A stretch of DNA of 64,000 bases from Malachius bipustulatus (lineage: Eukaryota > Arthropoda > Insecta > Coleoptera > Melyridae): contig OU342631.1 of the NCBI GenBank assembly GCA_910589415.1, positions 14,198,001 through 14,262,000 on the forward strand, in the 5' to 3' direction. Every line of letters begins with the position of its first letter. Positions within the stretch are counted from its first letter, which is position 1. The notes under the pieces were generated by a model, which saw nothing but the letters and a program-made list of their open reading frames with translations, was not told where the DNA came from and made no database searches. Below are positions 57,100 to 64,000 of this stretch, one piece after another. The translations under genes and the position numbers were made by a program.

Positions 57100-57435
57100 C
57101 TCTAACTATAAACTTGCGTAGGCGGAACTCCTTGCGGGCGGGATCAGTCGTGTAGGGTGGTGTGTAGAGATTCAATAACATTCAAATCAATTCAAAAGTC
57201 AATAAATCAATTCATTTTTAAGAGGGAAACTCTCTGTCTTTTAAATTAAATCTCCTATCTCTCAACAAAAGACTGGCTCAAAGTATTTTCGTAGCATTTT
57301 GCTACGAACGAACCAAGTGAGGTTACTATACACAACAACGTAAGGTTCACCACAAGACGAAAACTAGACAGATCACGAGCCAAGGTAAAACCACAAACAC
57401 AGGTAAAAACCACGATCACAAACAGTAAGTAATGT
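57100..57435 (+). promoter_or_regulatory. Promoter/leader-like block, host or LTR origin unclear
   Basis: TATAAA at 57107-57112, an arthropod initiator TCAGT at 57144-57148, AATAAA at about 57204, a perfect 9-bp hairpin (TTCGTAGCA/TGCTACGAA, 57288-57308), and a consensus donor (ACA|GTAAGT) at about 57426 follow in order. The TATA-to-initiator distance (39 bp) is longer than usual. TATA, initiator and early AATAAA could be an LTR; the long AT-poor, frame-less leader ending in a donor would also suit a 5' untranslated exon. Confidence 0.3.
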
Positions 57436-57608
57436 TGGCCATTTTATTTGAAATTAGGGCGGAATAACCTTAAATTCAAACCAAACATTCAGAGCGGGAA
57501 TCAAACAGAGTCATTCATGACAGACAAGTTGACATTTCAAACGTCATAGAGGTTCTTCTTTTTCAAATCATTCAGTATGGGGGCCATATTACAGAAGTTG
57601 ATGCTCAT

Positions 57609-57717
57609 GACGCAGAACATCAATTTTTAAGAGGTTAGGTAGGTTACATCACAGATTCTTTACCGTCGACCAGGATGCAGGTTATAGGTAGAATACATCA
57701 CAGATTTTGATACCGTC
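57609..57717 (+). repeat. Two tandem copies of a 55-bp unit
   Basis: TACATCACAGATT followed by TACCGTCGACCAGGAT occurs twice in tandem (about 57644-57677 and 57690-57726), with AGGTT(A)TAGGTA(G) between. Copies differ by a few bases. Confidence 0.75.
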
Positions 57718-57821
57718 GACCAGGATTTTAATTATTTAGGGTGTGTACACTACACCTTTCTTGTTTTGCAATAATCATTCTGATTACAGCTAGCCAACCA
57801 TCGACGAATTAAAAAACAGGC

Positions 57822-58030
57822 CAGGGAGTGTCTATCTAAACTACGTTCACGAGCGATTCAAACCCTCTGAATGAATTATTAATTCGTATACGATCAACTA
57901 CATTATTTGTGAAGCCAATAAATTTACGTTTGATATTTTCATGTCGTGTATAAATTTGTTGAAAGTCCATAATTATCTCGTCTGAAGGCATATAAGATTA
58001 ATTAGTTAATTAAAAAAGGGAGAGACGTCA
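57822..58030 (+). repeat. Dispersed direct repeat, copy 1
   Basis: Matches 62651-62875 in the same orientation about 4.8 kb away: GAGTGTCTATCTA, ACGATCAACTACATTATTTG, GTGAAGCCAATA, CGTCTGAAGGCAT and AAAGGGAGAGACGT are shared in order. No flanking duplication, primer site or coding region shows whether these are LTRs, so they are recorded only as repeats. Confidence 0.65.
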
Positions 58031-59506
58031 CATCTTTTTGAATTTACATAATGTAATCATTCATAGGTATTGTAAATTGTAACTCAGAAACTTACTTACT
58101 GTGTTTCTACCAAAAAATGAGTAGGTAGGTATAAAAGCTGAATAAAATTTCAATTTTTTTTAGTTTTCTTTTACACGTTTTCTTTCACCCCTAGATATTC
58201 ACTAACTAATTGATCAGAATGATTTAATCCTCTTTATTTAATTATTTCCAACCTATAGCTAAGTCATAAATTTTTATGAATTTTGAATACTATTCACAAC
58301 TCTTATCTATTTCTCAAATAATAACGATCTAGGCACATTTCAATTTCAAACAATTTCAACCGTTTCTAGATTTGAATTTCATTTAAACTACATAATTATT
58401 TACTTTCATCTTTATAATTTTGTGTAATCATTAAAAAAAAAAACTTACCTTTCTATTTTTTATACTTATAGTAATATTTCATGTTATGTTTGATGTATTA
58501 TGTATTTTTTGTTATTTGTGTATTTTAACCATAGATTATAAACATGTTATGTAGGTTTCTTGGTCTCAATAAATACAAGTTATAATTATAAAAAATTGGA
58601 ATGCTCCATTTTTTTAATACCTGTAATAAAACCCGCTTTACTCATATACTCCTATAGGGTACGTTTCTAAATTTTCAAGTTCAACTTCCTAGCCAAAAAG
58701 TCTTATAAAAAACTTCGTGAGTACAACTAACAGTGCATGATGGGATAATTAATGATTATAAATAAACTTTAGGTATGTTTAATTTTTAACATTTTTCAAG
58801 TCTATTTTTTCAATTTACCCAAACATATACATACAATAAACTCAAAATATGAGCAATAATAATTATACCTAATAAATAATGTCCCAAAATATCCGTGTTT
58901 CATAAATCATTAATAAGGAAAATGCATATCTGAATAATGTAAGTACATGTATCCGAGTAGTATATCAAATTTATTGATGACATAAAATATAACAAAATCT
59001 ATAAAATGATGTAAATTTAGGAAGTGATGTTTGTACACAATCTAAATTTGTAATTGCACAGCATAGACATTATGATTATCAAATTAATGTGTTTTGATAT
59101 ATGTAATAAACTTATCTGATCTAAGTATGTACTTACATACGTAAAAATAAGATGTAAGATTACTCTCTAGCTATTTTAGTACATGAAAATATTATCGAAA
59201 TACATTGCAATTCCATTCTATTACAGCTTGGATGCAGATGGAATGGATATGGAAAGGATGCAAATAAAATTTTATCTATTTTGCAAATTCATAAAATTTT
59301 ATTACCTTTTTTATTAATCTATTTTGTAATGGCTATAATTATTTATTACTATTAAATGAAATTGTCCATGCTGATAAATTTTAACGACACATTTTATAGA
59401 TGATTGACCCTCCATTAGACACTTGCGCGTATATTGTTTTCAATTATGTTGTGCATAATATATGAATTTGAAACAGAATGAGATGTGACCTATCATACAC
59501 ACAATT
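58031..59506. other. AT-rich region without a recognised gene
   Basis: Very AT-rich; no frame of 60 codons and no repeats matched in the window. It lies downstream of the predicted 3' end of the minus-strand gene. Confidence 0.45.
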
Positions 59507-59512
59507 TTTATT
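59507..59512 (-). promoter_or_regulatory. Poly(A) signal AATAAA of the minus-strand gene
   Basis: AATAAA on the minus strand lies about 135 bp after the stop codon at 59647, a usual distance for an insect 3' untranslated region. It supports 59647 as a genuine gene end, though AATAAA is frequent in AT-rich DNA. Confidence 0.4.
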
Positions 59513-59646
59513 AAAAAATTTAACTTCTTAGTAAAAAAATTACAATGACCAATGATAGTTGTATTTCGGAATTTTATAGCGCATTTACAAAATACACCCC
59601 CTTATTAACTTGAACCTTCTTGAAGATACCATTACCATTGCCCCGC

Positions 59647-59817
59647 TTATCCTAACGAATGCAATTCAGCCCATTTACAAATCTCTTTTGCTAGCCCAAG
59701 ATAAGCTGGTTCAAATTCGATCTGAGGGCGTCATAAAATAAAATATTTATTTGGTTTTACTTCCACAAAAAATAATACATACCTGCAATTTTAGAACACT
59801 GCTCTCTAGATATAATT
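59647..59817 (-). CDS. Candidate 3' coding part: two exons with a 61-nt intron
   Basis: On the minus strand an open stretch ending ...LESSVLKLQ reaches a consensus donor (CAG|GTATGT at 59783/59782). A 61-nt AT-rich intron ends in CCCTCAG, and the next exon (59721-59647) continues in frame as IEFEPAYLGLAKEICKWAE... to TAA. Splice sites, intron length, frame continuity and the downstream poly(A) signal agree. The upstream border of the first exon is uncertain: CTGCAG|AATTAT at 59818 leaves phase 1, the same phase as the donor of the signal-peptide exon at 63008. The frame is also open further up to about 59880. Splicing directly from 63008 would give a secreted peptide of about 74 residues. Family unknown. 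Confidence 0.5.
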
Positions 59818-60042
59818 CTGCAGTAATTACGGTTCTTAAACCATTTTTAAAGTTCAAATAAAAATTTAAATTTAAATCCCAAAAATAATTTCAAATTTGT
59901 GTTCCCTTTTTTATGAATAAATTATCAGATTTAGTAAATTAAGGGTTGTACCACTGAAAAATTTGTTAGTTGCTATCCATCAATTAAACCAATAAAATAT
60001 ACGCGATAAATTTCACAAATGATAGGTAAATAAATATACGTC

Positions 60043-60242
60043 TTATCCTATTCTCGGAATCGCCTTATAAACAAATTTTTTTAAATAATAACCACCATCC
60101 TTTAAGGGCAGTGCGGGTGGGTTGGTATGACCACCATACGTGTAACCAATGGGCAGGAGTGTAGTAGTCTCTTCCGTATAATCATCATTAAGGCATCTTA
60201 TGAGTGGGGAATCAAAATCTTTGTCATAGCACCAACCATACA
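60043..60242 (-). CDS. Candidate exon of a small secreted protein
   Basis: The minus strand has a strong acceptor (GATTGTTTTTCAG) ending at 60243, followed by a frame of 66 codons to TAA at 60043. The product (WCYDKDFDSPLIRCLND, then LPIGYTYGGHTNPPALPLKD and KKFVYKAIPRIG at the end) has two cysteines and a balanced, soluble composition unlike chance AT-rich frames. It starts in phase 1, matching the donor of the signal-peptide exon at 63008; joined, they would encode about 104 residues, of which about 20 are signal peptide. No family was recognised. A downstream exon pair (59817-59647) could be an alternative or additional 3' end. Confidence 0.5.
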
Positions 60243-60276
60243 CTGAAAAACAATCCGAAAATTTTAGAGAGATCGG

Positions 60277-60480
60277 TAATAATAATAATAATCGTTTATT
60301 TGCCCATCAGATTATGATATCCATTTACTGGACAAAACAATGTTTGTTTGCTTAAATACCTATTTAACATTAATAACATAAAAAAAAAACACAAAAAAAA
60401 ACAAAATAATACCGAACTAAGAGTTGAAAGAAATAATGGAAAAAATTAGGACATACGTCCCAATAAATGTCGATTCAATT
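60277..60480 (-). mobile_element. LINE 3' end, antisense remnant
   Basis: On the minus strand GATGGGCAAATAAACGATTA runs directly into a (TTA)n tail (plus-strand 60274-60292), the usual ending of a non-LTR retrotransposon: AATAAA-like signal followed by a short microsatellite tail. No protein-coding part is legible. It lies in the predicted long intron of the minus-strand gene. Confidence 0.5.
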
Positions 60481-60581
60481 GACCAGATACACGAGCAATA
60501 TCACTCAAGTATCATATTGAAATAAACTGTATTAAATAAATAAATAAAGTACCTATACCACAGTAGTAGCCTAAATAACAC

Positions 60582-60930
60582 AATAATTGAAATATCTCAC
60601 GAGCCCGCCGAAGGCGGGCGAAGTTTGATCTCAATAATTATTCGAGTGTCTCGCACGAGAGATTACGAAGGTAGTATCACTACTTCTATGTCTTGGACCA
60701 CAAGTTCAGAGCTAAAAAATATAAACAAAAGCGCTTCCCCGTTACCATAGCGCTCCCTAGTAACTGTTTATTCATTCGTATAAAGCAATAATTCTATTTT
60801 TCATTTTACCTGAAATGGGGGTGGGTAATATTTATTAGTATATGGGTGGGAATCTCTCGTGCGAGACACTCGAATAATTGAGATCAAACTTCGCCCGCCT
60901 TCGGCGGGCTCGTGAGATCTTTCAATTATC
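60582..60930. mobile_element. Foldback element with GC-rich hairpins inside each arm
   Basis: Bases 60582-60664 and 60851-60930 are near-perfect reverse complements. Each arm contains a perfect 7-bp-stem hairpin (GCCCGCC, three bases, GGCGGGC at 60603-60619 and 60893-60909). GAGATTACGAAGGTAG occurs just inside the left arm (60659) and again beyond the right arm (60950) in direct orientation. The spacer of about 185 bp is non-coding. Confidence 0.8.
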
Positions 60931-61179
60931 CTTCGTGTCTCGCACTTCGAGATTACGAAGGTAGCTGTTCAGAGCAACCATTCTCTTCATCATTTAAATA
61001 TTATTTATTTAAATTATACAGAGTAAAATGAAAATATGGGCCAATGAATGCTCCAAGTATTATTATAAAACCAATAGTATTTTGGTAGTAATGTAACTCA
61101 ACAAAATTATAAGGGAATAGAAATGTACTTAACAGATGTAAGTACTGAATGATAGTATAGTACTGATTCTGCAAACATA

Positions 61180-61960
61180 TATTGCTGACAACAATAATTA
61201 TTGGCTGTTGATAAAAATCGGTGAATTCCTTTAAATTCGACGACCAACCAGCCACTTTCTAAATTTCCTCGAAACTCATACCTTTTCTGACATGCGTTAG
61301 ATGTCGACGCATGTCGCGTAGAATGCGCGGTAAACCTTTTATCCACTCCTAAGGACAACAACGTTGATCTAATACAACGACTAATTGTCTCACTTTTAAC
61401 TGCCTTTTGGGTTTGTTAAAAGAAACAGTGAGTCAATAATAATAATATTCCCTAGAAGGTTTTTCGTCACCATCAAGTACTGGTTCAAAATTTGCGAGAT
61501 ACACAATTCAGGTTTTTCTCGGAAGAAAACAATCTTCAGCACTGGTTGAGGAATCCCTGGTCGAGAAGTTTTATTTCTATCTGGGAATTCTGGGATACGT
61601 ATTTCAATCTTGCACTCCAACGCAATGATATTAGAAATCTTAACTAACGCCAAAGGTTTGACAGCGATAAGCGGTGCCTAAGGGCAACAGCGACACTAGC
61701 TTTTTTGTCAATTTATTCAAGGCCAACTCTTCTAGCGGAAACCACGTTGTCAAGGTAGTTAGAACCAGATCCACGTCCCACGTGGATTCGTACTTGGGTA
61801 AACTGGGCCTTATCTTTTAAGATACTCTGATGAAACGACTTATCAGCTGGTTATTCGTAACATCCTCCCCTGATATTAATGGCAGTGCCGCTCTTGCGGA
61901 ATTCAGCGTACTATGCTCAGCAGCATCTCTCCAAGAGGAACTTAAAAATCTTCAAAATCC
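61180..61960 (-). pseudogene. Tyrosine recombinase remnant (DIRS-like)
   Basis: Reading the minus strand from about 61950 downwards through frame changes gives SWRDAAEHSTLNSARAALPL, RPSLPKYESTWDVDLVL, WFPLEELALNKLTKKLVSLL, TAYRCQTF, then KIEIRIPEFPDRNKTSRPG, AVKSETISRCIRSTLLSLG, FTAHSTRHASTSNA, and AGWSSNLKEFTDFYQQPI. These contain the catalytic arginine (YRCQT), H-x-x-R (HSTRH), the following H/W position (GW) and the tyrosine (FY) of tyrosine recombinases, in order. The style HSTRHA...AGW...FY is that of DIRS-like retrotransposons. At least three frameshifts and two in-frame stops make it non-functional. No reverse transcriptase or split repeats were seen nearby. Confidence 0.85.
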
Positions 61961-62239
61961 CCACTGATACATACGGATCCTCATAATTTCGCCAATTCCA
62001 TCGTCACCAGAGCTTAAGAATCCTATTATAATTTTATAACGTGGATTCTGTTGAAGAACCGATTGAAATGTTAATCGCTTCTTAAGGTGTATCTTTCAAC
62101 AATAACGCCTGGCTGATAACGTGGCGGCAGCCAAGATAAGCTTCGCCGCCAGTAGATGCCTGCAAAAAAAGCCTACAGGGTGATATATATGTATGTGTAA
62201 GACGGGTTTGAAATTTCTCTATAACACCTGTATTTACAC
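61961..62239. other. Possible upstream part of the recombinase remnant
   Basis: Moderately GC-richer sequence next to the recombinase pseudogene, including CGTGGCGGCAGCC and CGCCGCCAGTAG. No motif can be read. CAGGGTGATATA at about 62177 looks like an orphan MITE end. Confidence 0.3.
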
Positions 62240-62335
62240 GGTGATCTCAAAAAATCAACTGTTTGCTATTGAAATAATAACTTTTTTCCTCGCCAACGAT
62301 TGAAATTTCAGCCTCATATTAAAGCTAAATTTATC
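62240..62335 (+). repeat. Fragment of the 19.2-19.9 kb tandem repeat family
   Basis: GGTGATCTCAAAA..CAACTGTTTGCT and CGATTG/TGAAATTTCAGCCTC(A/G)TATTAAAG match the repeat near 19415-19510 and 19715-19750 in the same orientation. Short and diverged. Confidence 0.55.
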
Positions 62336-62650
62336 AAATATTAAATATCAAATACGCTGGAGGTATCGACTCAATGAATTAGATGCGAGCAAATAAAAAT
62401 CGGCATCTGGTATTTCGAACGAGTAGTGATCGTTCCTAATACGGAGATGATTTCCATCCCCGCATGTGAATTCTTTATAAGTTCAAATCAAAAGTCATAT
62501 AGGTTTCCTCTATAGTAGCCAGTCATCCAAGAAACAAAAAACAGGACTGCTCCGTGCCCTGAACTTGACCCAGAAAATACAAACGGCAGTGAGCATAAAA
62601 ACGAGGCCTTTTCTCCTAATGGTCGTCGATTGCAGCCTGCCAGTGCACGC

Positions 62651-62875
62651 CGCCATGGAGTGTCTATCTAGACCACGTTCACGCGCGATTTGAACCTTTG
62701 AATGAATTATCACCCCTCGAATACGATCAACTACATTATTTGTGAAGCCAATATAAATGTATAAATTTCTTAAAGTCCATCCTTATCCCGTCTGAAGGCA
62801 TTAGTTAATTGATTAATTAATGATATAATCAATACGTACTCTCAAAGAAAAAGGGAGAGACGTTACAATTTAAAC
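62651..62875 (+). repeat. Dispersed direct repeat, copy 2
   Basis: Second copy of 57822-58030 with moderate divergence and small indels (see there). It lies between the recombinase remnant and the signal-peptide exon. Confidence 0.65.
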
Positions 62876-63007
62876 CAAATGATAAACTAAACAGTTTAAC
62901 AACATGTACATCCCAACGTTACGTTTCTAACCAATAAACTACTGTATTTTTAACTATTAAATACTCAAGGATTCATAAGACGTTTAAAACACGTTTAATA
63001 AACGAAC

Positions 63008-63122
63008 CTCTGTTTGTTGGGCTGTAAATTTGTTTCAAATTGTAGCCTTGCATCGGTAACGTGTTCCCCATGGCCACCATCACCATCAGGATCAGGGCGG
63101 TAATCATAGTCAGATTCACCAT
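63008..63122 (-). CDS. Candidate first exon encoding a signal peptide
   Basis: The minus strand opens with ATG at 63122 and encodes MVNLTMITALILMVMVAMGN then TLPMQGYNLKQ...: a short polar start, a strongly hydrophobic core of about 15 residues and small residues before a plausible cleavage point, i.e. a classical secretory signal peptide. A donor GAG|GTTCGT (weak but with G at +5 and T at +6) follows codon 38 in phase 1. Two downstream acceptors in this window (60243 and 59818) continue in that phase. Without splicing the frame ends after 50 codons at 62970, with a dibasic KR near the end, so an unspliced small peptide precursor is the alternative. The local base composition is GC-richer than the surroundings. 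Confidence 0.5.
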
Positions 63123-63666
63123 TTCGAAAACTTATTGCAGCTTTAACCGTATAGAAAGAGAGCAAACTTTTTTTTTAATTTCAGCTTTACATTATTATCG
63201 GTATAGCTACCTAATAATAATAGTCGTATGGTTAATCTATAAAATCGATAATGTTAATTATTTTTTTATTGATTTTTTCAGGTTTATATCTCGTCGAATT
63301 GTGGGTGAAATTCGTTTTATAATATTTATTAAAATTATTGGTAACTCCCATTTGTAGGGTAAATTGTCGTGAAATGAGTTTTAAAATTTTATTTCAAATT
63401 GTCCCATAAAAGCTACTTGACGACATTAATTCAAGTTCGGAAAAGGGTACATATGCTATCACTAATAATTCAGCCATTTCTGTCAGAAAATCAACCATTT
63501 TTGTTTTCAAGTTATAAATTCGAATCGAGGAGAATTTTTTGTATAATTCTAGCTATATTATGGGTAACGTCATTTTTGTCCAAGGCATATGAAAGAAAAA
63601 AATAATTACTACTTTCTTCCCTCAACTCAACTCGTTCTTCAACATTATCAAGGATCATTACTTTTT
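63123..63666. other. Upstream region of the minus-strand gene, no gene seen
   Basis: AT-rich. Plus-strand frames at 63061-63357 and 63399-63605 are isoleucine/phenylalanine-rich; the first is the antisense shadow of the signal-peptide exon. No clear TATA/initiator pair was identified on the minus strand. Confidence 0.4.
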
Positions 63667-63816
63667 AGTGTATTTTTTAATAAAAAAATACACTATTGAG
63701 GACGACATCACTTTTCGAAAATCACCCAAACTCATCAAATGTCCACCGATCCTGACCCCCAGATCACGAAAAAGTAGTTTTCCAATTTTCCAAAATTCAC
63801 CTGCCCACGATATATA
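63667..63816 (+). repeat. Dispersed repeat with 12-bp terminal hairpin, copy 2 (interrupted)
   Basis: Nearly identical to 36951-37088, beginning with the same AGTGTATTTTTT hairpin. It differs by a few substitutions and a 10-bp insertion near 63788. At its terminal TATATA a CAGGGTG-family element is inserted. Confidence 0.75.
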
Positions 63817-64000
63817 CAGGGTGTTGATTTTCAAAGCAGGCCATAGGGGATTAGCATTGCGAAAGTGGTTTTTGAGGATTCCTGCTCGCCGTTTAAACTG
63901 ACAGAAATGGTTTTGGTATCAAAATGAAGCTAAAATTATTGCGCATAACGCTTGAAAATTACTGAAGTACTAAAACTAAGCAACATTTACATTTTACAAT
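63817..64000 (+). mobile_element. Start of a second copy of the 33555-34274 foldback family
   Basis: CAGGGTGTTGATTTTCAAAG and the following about 120 bp match the left arm of the 33555 element with only a few differences. Similarity ends near GCGCATAACGCTTG (about 63952), after which the sequence diverges. The element leaves the window, so its type (full or internally rearranged) cannot be judged. Confidence 0.75.

Noticed and set aside
57822..62875. A complete LTR retrotransposon between the two direct repeats
   Set aside because: No primer-binding site, polypurine tract, or gag/pol motif lies between them; the recombinase inside is DIRS-like and on the opposite strand.
63061..63357. 98-codon plus-strand frame
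   Set aside because: Its first part is antisense to the signal-peptide exon and the rest is I/F/Y-rich AT-driven sequence.

Overview
The window is eukaryotic nuclear DNA, most likely from an insect or related arthropod; the order cannot be fixed from sequence alone. It is strongly AT-rich, has no operons or bacterial gene density, carries arthropod-type initiators (TCAGT), a short (61 nt) GT..AG intron, tRNA-derived SINEs, and very many TA-flanked foldback elements with CAGGGTG/CAGTGTG ends. GGTAGGTACCTACC-type words recur throughout, as is familiar from some hemipteran and lepidopteran genomes. Almost every long open frame lies inside an inverted or tandem repeat, and little host coding sequence is visible.

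Layout. 1-9 kb: a chain of foldback (MITE-like) elements at 1-445, 2131-2962, 3084-3948, 6065-6262 and 7372-8576, a diverged direct duplication (4065-4600 and 5125-5835), and a SINE with a 13-bp target duplication (4900-5114). 9-15 kb: mostly featureless, with a promoter-like CCAAT/X-box/TATA cluster (10962-11075), a short MITE, a GC-rich minisatellite and two hammerhead-like motifs. 15-23 kb: a complex foldback with internal tandem expansion, a possible exon with a membrane segment (18238-18417), further repeats, and a decayed mariner-like transposon (22118-23204). 23.7-26.7 kb: a satellite array of about 15 monomers of 161-171 bp that turns into a three-monomer higher-order repeat, followed by a second array. 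27-39 kb: sparse, with weak exon candidates, an LTR fragment, MITEs (one with a transposase N-terminus), and a THAP zinc-finger remnant.

39-54 kb: a 5'-truncated LINE tail (RNase H end plus zinc knuckle), a tandem array, a tRNA-Ile-like gene with an oversized anticodon region, a candidate solo LTR, and five more foldbacks. 54-64 kb: mostly plain AT-rich DNA, then the best candidate host locus, on the minus strand: a signal-peptide exon (63008-63122) phase-compatible with two different downstream 3' parts (60043-60242, and 59647-59817 with a 61-nt intron and a poly(A) signal). Its long intron holds a decayed tyrosine recombinase (DIRS-like), a hairpin-rich foldback and a LINE 3' end.

The window therefore reads as a layered transposon landscape (TIR/foldback, mariner, DIRS-like, LINE, SINE, LTR, satellite) around a few small host exons. 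No coherent multi-gene pathway is visible. All similarity statements come from reading the sequence by eye; no database search was run.
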